From: Cymbomonas tetramitiformis
Taxonomy: Eukaryota; Chlorophyta; Pyramimonadophyceae; Pyramimonadales; Pyramimonadaceae
Assembly (NCBI GenBank): GCA_001247695.2
Contig: LGRX02027693.1
Location: 1 to 27,208, forward strand
Direction of reading: 5' to 3'
Length of the DNA: 27,208 bases
Shown here: positions 1 through 9,722 of the stretch, one piece after another
Layout: each line of letters begins with the position of its first letter
Position numbering within the stretch: position 1 is the first letter of the stretch
Translations under genes and position numbers: made by a program
Notes under the pieces: generated by a model
What the model was told of the DNA's origin: nothing
Databases searched by the model: none
Seen by the model: the letters and a program-made list of their open reading frames with translations, nothing else

Positions 1-1013
1 GATGATGGACGAAGGATACCCAACTCGACATATTTTATGATTTGCCGTTTGAGCTCCTCCATCATGGGTGCTGGAATGGTGCGCACTGGCTGTGACGGAG
101 GCTTATGTCCAGGTTCGATGTCGATTCTATGATATCCACCTTCAAACCGTTCTGGCCTATGACCAGCCGGAAGATCCTCCTGGAAAACGTCTGAAAAGTC
201 TTCTCTCACTTGATCACGTTCTGCTGTGGCCTCGGGGTCTTCCATTGTGGTGTCTGAGTCTGCTGCTGCAAAGACCAATTCACCATCGACCTCGGAGAGG
301 AAAAAGAGATATGCTACGGCTTCTTCAGCCAAACCACTGGATCGAATGCGACGGAGATGTTTTCTCATGGTGGTGGCGCTGACCAATTCCATTTCAGGAA
401 GGCCATCTGAGTCTGGAGTCTGCTCAACTCTGGACAATACTGTGCGAATACTGGAGCCTGATGAATGCTTCCTAGTGATCGTCAGATTTTTGGTCTGAAA
501 GTCAATGTGTGGATTCCTCCTCTCCAACCAATCTTGACCCAGAATGACAGTGAATGGTTTCATGTCAATGATGTAGAAATCTTCTGAATCAGACTTATAC
601 TTGCCCAAAGAAAATGTAGCCTTGGGAAGATAGGATGTGCAAGGTAGTTGGCTTCCTCCAGCCAATCCCACTGAAAATGATGAAGAATCTGTGGGAGCTA
701 TACCAAGCTGAGCAGCGAACTGTCTGTCGATGAAAGATGATGTGGCTCCTGGATCTACCAAAATGTGAGTACTCTGTCCATAAACTTTCCCTTTATACAA
801 CAACAGCTTCTTCTGTGATTTCAGCTGTGCTGTTTGAGACTGCATCTGTGCGATGTGTTCTGTGGGATTGTCCATCTGCTGAAACTGCAATGTCAGACTG
901 GATAGGACTTCTTCTGAGATACTCTCAATCCGGCCACTTGCTTCAGTGGCATCTTCGGGATGATCTACCCTCGGGGTGCTCTCATCACCGGTACCTGCGC
1001 AGTACCCTGAGAG
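1..1013 (-). CDS. pol: Pol polyprotein, N-terminal part (protease and start of reverse transcriptase), minus copy
   Basis: The -1 frame is open from the GGGAAAC heptamer at 1019-1013 through the first Met codon (875-873) to the window edge. It encodes a retropepsin-type aspartic protease with a DPGATSSF active-site block, the variant Asp-Pro-Gly-Ala common in chromoviruses. A linker follows, then the RT entry segment ending in a GILRPSS motif just before the edge. The amino-acid sequence closely follows the plus copy at 6917-7790. I checked frame continuity at several points and saw no stop. Expression is probably by -1 frameshifting from gag, since the pol frame overlaps the gag 3' end. In the cell this polyprotein would mature inside retrotransposon particles. 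Catalytic RT, RNase H and integrase lie outside the window. Confidence 0.85.
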
Positions 1014-2350
1014 TTTCCCTGAGGAGCTGGAGCTGATGGAACTGGATCTGAAGTTGCAACTGCTGCATTGATGCTATGCTGATTTTTCAGTTCCTTGACC
1101 AAGGTGTTAATCGTATTGATGAGTTTGCCAGACCCATCTTTAGCACCCTGATTCTTCTGTGGCTGTCTCTGATTCTGAAAAGGACTCTGAGCTGGTGGCT
1201 TACCCTTGATCTTCTTTCCATCATTGGTACTGGTGGCCCAACAATCCTTCTCGATGTGGCCAGGACGACCACAACGATGGCAAGTCTTATCTTTCTGTGA
1301 TTGTCCTTTTCCCTTTCCTTTGCCCTTGCCTTTACCACCTTTTCCTTTGTTCTGATTCTGATTGGACTTCTGGCTGCCATTCTGATTCCAATTCCGATTT
1401 TTGTTGGATCTGCCATATGGCTTATGGCCACGTCCTCTGTCCTTATCCTTTTTGGCTGGACCTCCAGATGATTGTTCCTTCTGCCCTCGATAATGAAGAG
1501 TCTCTGACTGCTTCGAATGAATGACATAGTTCAAGTCGAGCAGTATCTGTGTGGTTAGTGACCACGACATATTATTCCTTTCTGTCTCTGTCAGGAATCG
1601 TAAATGGAACTGTTTGCGAAGATCTGGATCTATGTTGTTGACAAATCTGTCCTTTATCAACACATCTTCCAGTTCAACTGCTGCCAATGCAGCCAGTGAA
1701 GTGAATGTGCGTAGATAATCTGAGAAAGTCTGGTTTCCTTGCATCAGTGACATTAGATGTTTTTTAGCCACTAATCTTTTATGGGGGTTACCAAACTGTC
1801 TGAGGAAAATCCCTCTGATCCCTGCATATGTGGCATCTGGTTGATTTGCCACGACCTGGAAATAGTGTCGGTCATTATTCTGTATGAGGGTCAGGAAAAC
1901 TGTGATCAGGTCTTTGTCTGGAACTCCTGGATACGTGAATTGGAAGTATCTATCCACGGTTTCCAACCAAACCTCTGCGTCCAATCCTGATTTGTATTCC
2001 TTTGGTGGTGTCATTTTCACCTTGGGAACCAAACTGGGTGGTGCTGATGCTGGTGCTGGATCTGCATCTGGATCTGTGAAGATCATTGGAGGATTGTCTG
2101 CAGTATATTCATCATCTGGTTCCTGAGGCTCATTTTCAGGATCCCGATATCTGCTCATATCAGGCTTCATGCGGCTGATATTGTCGAAGAACCCTATCTT
2201 GTCGAATCTGGTCTGGGTATTATCATAACCAGCGTGCCATTTTGGGATCTTGAAACGACTGTATGCATCATATGAGCCTAAGATGTCAAAGAACCATGTA
2301 GACGGATTTGCATTGATGGGTGGAATATCTGTATCTTCTGCTTCTGCCAT
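965..2350 (-). CDS. gag: Gag-like capsid/nucleocapsid protein, intact (461 aa)
   Basis: This is the structural protein of the minus retrotransposon, forming the particle and binding RNA. The N-terminal about 120 residues are acidic and Pro-rich. A retrotransposon-Gag capsid region spans about residues 105-270 (motifs AEVWLETVDRYF, FLRQFGNPHKR, FSDYLRTF). A strongly basic Lys/Gly tract follows, then one CCHC zinc knuckle (CHRCGRPGHIEKDC). The tail is Ala/Pro-rich and overlaps pol by about 50 nt beyond the slip site. The ATG at 2350 is preceded by a pyrimidine-rich run ending in TTAG, which looks like a 3' splice site, so the leader may be spliced. The plus copy lacks everything before about residue 260 because of the nested insertion. 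Confidence 0.9.
   Translation of the reverse strand: MAEAEDTDIPPINANPSTWFFDILGSYDAYSRFKIPKWHAGYDNTQTRFDKIGFFDNISRMKPDMSRYRDPENEPQEPDDEYTADNPPMIFTDPDADPAPASAPPSLVPKVKMTPPKEYKSGLDAEVWLETVDRYFQFTYPGVPDKDLITVFLTLIQNNDRHYFQVVANQPDATYAGIRGIFLRQFGNPHKRLVAKKHLMSLMQGNQTFSDYLRTFTSLAALAAVELEDVLIKDRFVNNIDPDLRKQFHLRFLTETERNNMSWSLTTQILLDLNYVIHSKQSETLHYRGQKEQSSGGPAKKDKDRGRGHKPYGRSNKNRNWNQNGSQKSNQNQNKGKGGKGKGKGKGKGQSQKDKTCHRCGRPGHIEKDCWATSTNDGKKIKGKPPAQSPFQNQRQPQKNQGAKDGSGKLINTINTLVKELKNQHSINAAVATSDPVPSAPAPQGNSQGTAQVPVMRAPRG
990..1019 (-). promoter_or_regulatory. Programmed -1 ribosomal frameshift site (minus copy)
   Basis: On the minus strand the gag frame reads CAG GGA AAC, giving heptamer G GGA AAC (1019-1013) in the correct X XXY YYZ phase. 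A 6-nt spacer is followed by a small hairpin with stem GGTAC/GTACC and loop TGCGCAG (1006-990). Slipping back one base enters the open pol frame. The plus copy has the same arrangement at 6773-6802. Heptamer and phase are seen directly; function is inferred. Confidence 0.65.
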
Positions 2351-2570
2351 CTAAGAAAAACAAAACACAACACCAAAATCTCTTCAGCTAACTGAGTGTG
2401 TGTTGATATATATATACCTATGTTATATATGGTATATCTGTATATTATGATGAGGTTATACATATACATATATCCACCTTCTTCCCCCCTCAAGGAAGTG
2501 TGTGATACAGTGGCAGTTGTCAATTGCCAATACCTCATTCAGCATGCATTCCTATAGGAACCAGCTGTTA

Positions 2571-2635
2571 CAGTTTTAGGGTTGCAGCCCTACAGTTTTT
2601 GGGTTGTTGCCCTACAATTCTAGGGTTGTTGCCCA
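2571..2635. repeat. Three tandem 22-bp units
   Basis: Three imperfect copies of about 22 bp (2571-2592, 2593-2614, 2615-2635) share TTAGGGTTGTTGCCC-like cores. Each carries a GGG...CCC inverted pair that could form a short hairpin. They lie about 220 nt upstream of the gag start in the minus element's leader. Confidence 0.7.
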
Positions 2636-4562
2636 CAGTATTATCATGTCTGTGATGATTTAGCATGATATAATAACGCCAAAAAACGAAGTTTTTCGAA
2701 ATAAAACTGGCATTTTAGGGCATATGTGGTTACAGTGGCCCTGTTACTCAATATGGTGTTTAGGGTGTTACTTGATATCAGTAACCTTAATACAGGTAAA
2801 AAATAAGCAGTATGATGTTTTTGCAAAGATTTTTAAGCAAAACTGCATTTAATACCTACATAAATGTAAGGTGGTTTTCAGGAGGTACGTTACACCCCTG
2901 TTACACACATTTAATTTTAGGGTTGTTACAGGGCGTTACACATGCTGCATAAATCAGGGATTGTTATTTGATATATAAATATTCATTTCAGCAAAAAAAA
3001 ATCAATCCGAAATTTTCAAAATGTGTTTTACGTACAGCATTTTGAGCGATTTATTGTTACAGCGATATGTATACCCCTATATATTCAACACCTAATATTT
3101 AGGGTGTCACACAGATATGACATGTGTCATTATGATTTCTTGATACCTCAATAGGTATAAAATCATAATTTTAAATAAAATGGGCACACATTTTTCATTT
3201 TGAAATTAAACGTGGAGCATTTTTACCCATTTTACAGCTTTTTCAGCTATCTGAAATATTGCTTTAGTGACATATCTCAGTGTATATGTGGAATGTAAGT
3301 ACAGAATCACTGTGAGGAACTTCACTTTTGCATATGACAAATTTCATAGCAAATAAGTGAGTTGTGCTGTATATCAACATTTATGGTTGACAGCATTCTG
3401 GGTTTTACTGATTTAAACCCATGCACAGCAAATGTACTTTTCTGATTATGTATAGATTAATCAACTTAAGTGGATACACCCACTTTAGTGATATTTCTCA
3501 ACCTATGATTTGTTTTGAGCATAGGTCTGTGCTCTTAAGATTTATCAAAGTGATATATCTCATTTAGAACAAATCTGGACTTTGCTGGATACAATCACAG
3601 CAACTTGACACAGCACATTTATATGTGTGTGATTGTCCTTAACACTATTGTCAGATATCATGTAAATACTGATCTGTGTGCTGCATGCAATTGATCTGAT
3701 CAAGTCTGATTCAACTGTCAATATGCAACGTAGTTGTTGTAGTTGCTCCAGCGATAGTAAAGGTATGGACAGTGTTCAGCAGTTACCAACTGCATTATGA
3801 ACACTGTATAATGCCTTCGGGTCTGGAGATATTCTCCATCCAGTCCTACAACATGTTATCTTATCCTGTTCCCTTATGTATCGCCATCATTGACACTTTC
3901 CACGCACATGTGTTTGGAAGTGGTATCTATATTACCATGTACAATATAGTTGATCTATTCACTCTGATTCAGTGAATTTTAACATGTATAATGAATGCTA
4001 GTGTATGTGCAGTGTGTAGTACTGCTGATTAGTACTTATGTCAGTGTGTGTGTGTGTTTACTTGTACACACTCTGCAGAATATGTTCTGGATATCACAAT
4101 ATCCTAGACAATTTATCATGCAAGACAGTCAGCATACCATGTACTGATTACATCTAACATGATATATATCAAGTTTAGAGATCATTGTAATTCTATGCTA
4201 ATCTCATTACAAAATGAGTTGCTGATAGATTTTACATGAAGCTCAGGTGAGCATTCCATCCAGTGATCCACCATAGAATGTACATGTGATCTGGAGAGCA
4301 TCTCGGCTCCACCAGGCATGACAAACTAATTATGGTGTTAAGATCACTTTCAGGCACCCTTTGCTACATGGATTCGAATATAGACTAGCATTCACTGCAA
4401 TATGCTTATGCTCTATGTACTACAGCTGTTATCGTGATCAAGCTGTACAGTATAATAAAGCATGTACAATTCACAATCAATGCAATCATTCAGCATAAGA
4501 TATGTGCATAGTATAAAAGTGTATGCACTGCATGTTGATGATTGCTGTAAGTGAAATAAGTG

Positions 4563-4594
4563 CATGTGTGTGTGTGCTGACTCGCACACACATG
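4563..4594. repeat. GT/AC hairpin
   Basis: A CATGTGTGTGTGTGC arm is followed by a TGACTC spacer and a GCACACACATG arm, giving a stem of about 11 bp. A similar weaker GT/AC hairpin lies at about 4036-4073. It is probably a microsatellite-derived cruciform or an RNA stem in the retrotransposon leader. Confidence 0.6.
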
Positions 4595-5101
4595 TTGTGA
4601 ACAGATCATTGTGATGCTAAATAGAATGATGCTGATGATTAAAGTATTTGTGCAGCCATCAGAACACTTTGGAATTTGTTGCAGTATGATAATGATACTT
4701 TTACAGCAACATAGTGGTAATGTATCCAAGCATAACGATCATGTATACAGTCATTCTGCATATGATTTCGACGGGCTTATACATATGTGCTTCTCACTGC
4801 ATGTAAAACACATCAAAATTGTGCACGCTAAAATCGGGCGTTCTTCGCATGTGACGAAATCATGAAGAACGTATATCGTGCTGACAGGCCATAAATCATT
4901 GTACGCGCTGACATTGTAAACAGTGCGAAGGAATTGCATTGCAAAAATCACTGATGTACGTCGCATACGAATGCGAGCGCTGACATGTATACGAATCAAA
5001 ATTCTGCCGATGACAACTATGTAATATATCATTCTGGACAATTTTTGAAAGTGATTCATACAAGCGCGCGCATGCTGCGATTGACTTCTGTAAAAATATG
5101 C

Positions 5102-5153
5102 GACCATCGCGCATGCTGCATCTGTAAATTAGTGACCATCGCGCATGCTGCAT
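5102..5153. repeat. Direct repeat of 20 bp in CpG-rich block
   Basis: GACCATCGCGCATGCTGCAT occurs exactly at 5102-5121 and 5134-5153. It contains the palindrome GCATGC. Related GCGCATGC and GCGAGCGCTG motifs recur between 4900 and 5460. Confidence 0.75.
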
Positions 5154-5563
5154 GTATGAAGCAATTTAGTGCTATCATGAAAATCGTGATACTGCGCTGA
5201 TGATTTTCCACGCGAAAGCGATTTCGCCGATGATTTGTCGCATCTGCGAACATGCATACATTTGCGAACCATTTATGCGAATACGTTTCATTGTTGCGTC
5301 GATGTATGCCCTGCGCACACCTTATCGCGTATGTGTGCGATCAGCTGTTTCCGCGTGTATGCTGCGAGAAATCTCCTCGCGCTATCTCTGCGCTGTCAAT
5401 ATGCGATTGTATATTATTCGCCCTGCAGATATTCAATATTATGCGAGCGCTGTCGATATGCGCCCACCTGCAAACCTGCGAACAATATCAAATATACTAC
5501 GTCTATCGCTGCACCCACTTGAGTTCTCGAGTATCGTGCCTTGACGACTTTTAGAATACCATC

Positions 5564-6178
5564 TGATACGGCTATGCAGACAAGCGCCGTGAATATATTA
5601 TCAATATACAAAATAAACACTGCAAAGTTGAACAGCAATGCAAGTGTACGGATGAGCGGGTTTGTGAGTGCAGTCTCTGTAAGAAGATCTGCTGAAGCAC
5701 AACGCTTCCTCACTTTTGTACCTAACGTCTCCCATCATCTTAGATGGTACCGCCATTGGGTTGTGAACCCGAGACGTAGGTTGAACGACCAGCATGGTAA
5801 TAACGACTAGTTCGTTCATGCTGCGCATGCGAGTTCCGCGCATGCTGAAAGCCAAGATGGTTCTTGTTTGTTTTCAAGATGTATCTTTGCTTTGCCATCT
5901 TCGAGTTCGACATACGAACTCTCGATGACAGGGATGCCTGATGATATGACATTATCATCTGGCGACATGTACAGTCATCGTCGACCGTACTGACGACTGT
6001 CATAAATATATGACGCGACTCGACCTGTACAGTCATGGTCGACCATACTGTCGACTGTCATAATAATATATGACGCGACCGACTGTCATAATGTATGACA
6101 TGACATGGTATGACATGTCTGACAGGTATGACACGTATGACATGTATGACACATATGTCATCGGTCATGACCCTGACA
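5564..6178 (-). mobile_element. 5' LTR of the minus element
   Basis: On the minus strand it runs TGTCAGGG (6178) to CGTATCA (5564), so it has TG...CA ends. It is homologous, though diverged, to the plus element's 3' LTR at 11884-12385. Shared blocks are the opening TGTCAGGG, the run of TGTCAT repeats, GGGTTCACAACCC and a CTGCACTCA segment. Two bases after the CA end comes TGGTATTCTAAAAG (5561-5548), in the position of a tRNA primer-binding site; I cannot name the tRNA. The inner boundary is inferred and may be off by some 15 nt. Confidence 0.75.
5969..6085. repeat. 58-bp tandem duplication inside the LTR U3
   Basis: Two units begin with GTACAGTCAT at 5969 and 6027 and end in ATATGACGCGAC. 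The second contains the perfect palindrome ATGGTCGACCAT. The plus element's LTR has only one such block, so the duplication arose in the minus lineage. Duplicated U3 blocks often behave as enhancers; that role is inferred here. Confidence 0.7.
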
Positions 6179-6182
6179 ATAA

Positions 6183-6827
6183 TCACTAATGGAAGATGAA
6201 AGGAATAACCTGTCGTGGGCACAGACCACACAGGTTCTGCTCGATTTGAATTTTGTAGTTCATTCGAAGCAGTCAGAAACCCTTCACTATAGGGGACAGA
6301 AGGAACAGTCAGGAGGCCCAGTCAGAAAAGACAAGGACAAAGGCCGTGGCAAAAAGCCATATGACAGATCCAATCGGAATTGGAATCAGAATCAGAATGG
6401 CAACCAGAATCAGAATGCCAACCAGAATTCCCAGAGGAATAAAGGGAAAGGAGGAAAAGGCAAGGGAAAAGGAAAAGGAAAAGGAGCAGCAGCAAATCCT
6501 CCTCAGCCTTGTCAACGTTGTGGTCGTACCAATCACGTCACAAAGGATTGTTTTTCCACCAAGACACCAGAAGGGAAATCCATAAAAGGCAATCCTCCAG
6601 CTCAGAATCCATACAGAGGACAACGGCAGCAGAATAATCAGGGTGCTAAAAATGAGTCTAACAAACTTGTAAAAACAGTCAACACCCTGGTTAAGGAGCT
6701 ACAGAATCAGCAGCGCATCAATGCAGCAGTTGCAGCTCCAGTTCCAGCTCCAGCATCAGCTCCAGCTCCTCAGGGAAACTCTCCGGGTACTGCACAGGTA
6801 CCAGTGATGAGGGCACCCCGAGGATAA
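6183..6827 (+). pseudogene. gag: Gag, C-terminal half only (split by insertion)
   Basis: Alignable gag codons begin at TCA CTA (6183), just after the minus element's LTR end, and correspond to about residue 260 onward of the intact gag at 965-2350. The ATG at 6189 is a fortuitous internal Met. It keeps the basic Lys/Gly tract, one CCHC knuckle (CQRCGRTNHVTKDC) and the Ala/Pro-rich tail. The capsid region is absent, so no functional Gag is expected. The pol frame (-1) is open from about 6695 and overlaps the gag end. Confidence 0.85.
6773..6802 (+). promoter_or_regulatory. Programmed -1 ribosomal frameshift site (plus copy)
   Basis: Heptamer GGGAAAC at 6773-6779 sits in gag phase as CAG GGA AAC. 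A 6-nt spacer precedes hairpin GGTAC-TGCACAG-GTACC at 6786-6802. The pol frame reads GGG AAA and stays open to the MITE. Stem and heptamer are identical in the minus copy, while the loop and flanks differ. Confidence 0.65.
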
Positions 6828-7869
6828 ATCAGCCTGAAAATGCCACTGAAGCAAGTGGCCGGGTTGAAAGTATCTCAGAAGAAGTCCTTTCCAGTCTGAC
6901 ACTACAGTTCCAGCAGATGGATACTCCCTCAGAACACATCGCACAGATGCGGTCTCAGACAGCACAGCTGAAATCACAGAAGAAGCTGTTGTTGTACAAA
7001 GGGAAAGTATATGGACAGAGTACTCACATTTTGGTAGATCCAGGAGCTACATCGTCATTTATCGACAGACAGTTCGCTTCTCGGCTTGGTATATCACCAA
7101 CAGACTCATCATCATTCTCAGTGGGATTGGCTGGAGGAAGCCAATTACCCTGTACATCCTATCTTCCCAATGCTACATTCACGCTGGGTAAGTATAAGGA
7201 TACAGAATATTTCTACATCATTGACATGAAACCCTTCACAGTCATCCTGGGACAGGATTGGTTGGAAAGAAGAAATCCACACATTGACTTCCAGTCCAAG
7301 AAACTGACGATCACCAGGAGACACTCATCAGGTTCCAGTGTTCGTACAGTTCTGTCCAGAGTTGAACAGACTCCAGGTTCAGATGACCTTCCTGAAATGG
7401 AATTGGTCAGCGCCACCACTATGAGAAAGCACCTACGACGTATACGATCCAGTGGGTCGGCTGAAGAAGCCGTAGCTTATCTTTTTTTTCTCTCAGAGGT
7501 CGATGGTGAACTGGTCATGGCAGCAGCAGACTCAGACACCACTATGGAAGACCCAAAGGTCAAAGCAGCACGTGATCTAATCAGAGAAGACTTTTCAGAT
7601 ATTTTCCAGGAGGATCTTCCAGCTGGCCATAGGCCAGAACGGTTTGAAGGTGGATATCATCGCATCAACATTGAACCTGGGCATAAGCCACCATCACAGC
7701 CAGTTCGTACTATTCCAGTGCCTATGATGGAGGAGCTCAAACGACAGATCATCAAATATGTCGAGCTGGGTATCCTTCGTCCGTCATCATCACCATATGG
7801 ATGTCCAATCATTTTCGCTCCTAAGCCAGGGGGGAAGTGGAGGATGTGTTGTGATTATCGAGCCCTGAA
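6780..7869 (+). pseudogene. pol: Pol part 1: protease and N-terminal RT (interrupted by MITE)
   Basis: The -1 frame runs from the slip site through the Met at 6917 to the MITE boundary at 7869. It encodes a retropepsin domain (DPGATSSF, Asp about 41 residues after that Met; hydrophobic VILGQDWL near the end) and an acidic linker. The RT fingers entry follows (GGKWRMCCDY) and stops after the Arg-Ala-Leu-Asn codons. The frame resumes after the insertion at 8156. The 278-bp element plus 8-bp duplication adds 286 bp, which is 1 mod 3; this matches the observed frame change exactly. So the pol frame was open here before the MITE landed. Confidence 0.85.
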
Positions 7870-8147
7870 CAGGGCATATATCTTACCGTGGCGGGCCGGC
7901 CCGGGGCCGTAGCGTGTCACGCCGGGCCGAAAGCGGGCCGGGATTGGATCCGGCTGCGGGCCGTAGACGAACAGTGAAAATCTCAAAAATTTACGTGAAA
8001 TTTTTGATTTTCATGATATTCCCATACTTAAAATTGGAAAAATTCGCCTGCGGCGGGCAATTTTCGAGACGGGCCGGGCTGGCCGAAACCGGGCCTGAAA
8101 TATTTGCAACTGGGGGCCGCAAAATCTTTTGGAAGATATATGCTCTG
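7870..8147. mobile_element. Non-autonomous hAT-like MITE, 278 bp, with 8-bp TSD
   Basis: Terminal inverted repeats are CAGGGCATATATCTT (left) and CAGAGCATATATCTT (right, reverse complement), with one mismatch in 15. Perfect 8-bp target duplications GCCCTGAA lie at 7862-7869 and 8148-8155. The 8-bp duplication and CAG-starting termini are the hAT superfamily signature. The interior is much more GC-rich than its surroundings, with repeated GGGCC/GGCCC motifs near both ends around an AT-rich centre. No transposase is encoded. Both pol frames read a short way into it, which makes artificial fused ORFs. Confidence 0.9.
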
Positions 8148-8155
8148 GCCCTGAA

Positions 8156-9722
8156 TAACATCACTATAAAGGACACGTATCCATTGCCACCTCACGATAC
8201 CCTTCTTGAACAGCTTAAAGGTGCACGATGGTTTAGCAGATTTGACTTCAATCAGTTCTTCCATCAGATTCCTATACACCCAGATGACATTCACAAAACA
8301 GCGATACGTACCATATACGGTTCATATGAGTGGACAGTGATGCCTTTCGGGTTAACTAACGCTCCTGCAACCGCTCTACGTGTTGGAAATCGAGCATTCT
8401 TTGACTTCATCGATCAGTTCTTGGTCATTTTCATGGATGATACCATCGTGTACAGTCCAGATTTTGACGGCCACGTGAAGCATGTTCGACCGTTCTTACA
8501 GCGTTGCAGAGATCATCAGTTCTACATCAGGCCTTCTAAGGTTGAGTTGTTCGTCAGATCCAACGATTTTATCGGACATCATATATCTGAGGCAGGCCTA
8601 TCCATCATCGAAGACAGAATCCGTGCAGTCATGGCTATCCAGCCTCCAGTGTCGTATGGTCCAACCGTTGGTAAACAGCCTCTACGCCGTATGGCTAAAG
8701 ATGGCAAGTCATCTCTTCGGTCATTCTTGGGCATGGTCGGCCAGTTTAGGAGATTTATACCAAAGTTCTCCAAGATTGCCGAGCCGCTCAATCGTCTCCT
8801 TAAAGATAATGCAGAGTTTGTCTGGGAATCTGAGCAGCAGCAGGCATTTGATAATCTCAAAAGTGCCATCTGCCATGCTCCAGTACTACAGCTTCCAGAT
8901 CAGAAACTGCCATCTATTATGGAGGTCGATGGATCAGGCACACACGTTGGTCAAGTAGTATTACAGGATCAAGGAAAAGGTATGAAGCCATGTGGCTATC
9001 ACAGCGTCACTCTTTCTGATACACAGAGACGCTGGCCTATTCCTGAGATCGAGCTATTTGCCATTGTGGAGGGCTTCCGATTCTTTCGCCACATCTTGCT
9101 GGGAGCTCTTGAGACTATAGTTCGCTCAGATCATCAGCCACTGGTTTATTTCCAGTCCAAATCCACACTAAGCCCCAAACAGGCGAGGTGGTTGGATGAG
9201 CTCTCCGAGTACAACTTTCGAATAGAGCACATCTCTGGCGAGAAGAATAAGGTTGCAGATGCACTCACCCGTATTTCTACACTCTTTGAACTCACTGATT
9301 GTCTGCGACATATAGACGTCAGCGAGGTTCCAGTCATTGACATACCGTCTACAGATTCTACATTCATTGCTCTTATATCTGCATCATCAGCTCATCAGCC
9401 TCACGACATTATTATATCTCAGTATGATCGTGACACATTTGCACAGACTATATTATCTAAGCTGGCATCATCGACATCATCACCGTCAGTCAGCAATTTC
9501 GAGCTCATTCAGGGATTGATCTATCGCAAGACCATTTTTGGCAGACAACTTTACATTCCACCTACTGCCAAAGTTCCTACAGATGACGGTGAGATCACAC
9601 AGCTTCGCCACATTCTACTTCATGAGTGCCATTCAGCCACTATTTCTGGTCATGTAGGCAAAAATCGCATGCTTCATTTATTGCGTAGCCGATATTATTG
9701 GCCAGGAATGACGAAGCGGCAG
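8156..9722 (+). pseudogene. pol: Pol part 2: RT palm/thumb, RNase H and integrase zinc finger
   Basis: Order: RT motifs (FSRFDFNQFFHQIPIHP, MPFGLTNAPAT), an RT catalytic box FMDD in place of the more usual YLDD/FIDD, and thumb and connection (LRSFLGMVGQFRRFI). RNase H follows (VDGSG, IELFAIVEG, SDHQPL, NKVADALTR, with its acidic residues). The start of integrase has the His pair of the HHCC finger (HECHSATISGHVG) and YYWPGM. A 1-nt shift at about 9705-9722 then moves the integrase into another frame, and the original frame ends in unrelated residues at 9902. Just after NAPAT the usual Phe-Gln block is poorly conserved, which suggests further decay. Confidence 0.85.

Larger units (their letters stand above)
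2351..5547 (-). other. Long non-coding leader or nested insertions between 5' LTR and gag (minus copy)
   Basis: These 3.2 kb carry no convincing gene; open frames are short and conflict between strands. About 2351-4800 is AT-rich with dispersed TTTAGGGTTGTTAC-like motifs (2571-3110) and two GT/AC hairpins. About 4815-5547 changes character and is rich in CpG and short motifs such as GCGCTGAC and GCGCATGCTGC. Such a leader is long for a Gypsy element. It may be an extended or spliced 5' UTR, or may hold decayed insertions; I could not find target duplications. Confidence 0.5.
1..6178 (-). mobile_element. Ty3/Gypsy (chromovirus-type) LTR retrotransposon, minus copy, left part outside window
   Basis: Reading on the minus strand, the order is LTR (6178 to about 5564), candidate primer-binding site, long leader, gag (2350 to 965), then pol overlapping gag in the -1 frame and running off position 1. 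Gag and the visible part of pol have no stop or frameshift, unlike the plus-strand relative to its right. This suggests it is the younger copy. The outer LTR end (CCCTGACA on the plus strand, 6171-6178) directly abuts gag codons of the plus-strand element, which is the expected junction of a nested insertion. The 3' half and 3' LTR lie outside the window, so target duplication and LTR identity cannot be checked here. Confidence 0.85.

Noticed and set aside
68..1036. Plus-strand open frames over the minus gag and pol
   Set aside because: They are antisense shadows of intact retrotransposon genes; residues match no family, while the minus strand shows Gag and protease motifs.
2571..3120. Interstitial telomere repeats (TTTAGGG)
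   Set aside because: The heptamer is never tandem and always sits in a longer GGGTTGTTAC context.
4490..5855. Several overlapping 80-118 codon frames on both strands
   Set aside because: They sit in the retrotransposon leader and LTR, overlap each other in conflicting frames, and are rich in residues forced by CpG and GCA repeats.
7914..8155. N-terminal extension of Pol reading through the GC-rich insert
   Set aside because: Those codons are MITE sequence, proven by TIRs and TSD; the true frame crosses directly from 7869 to 8156.
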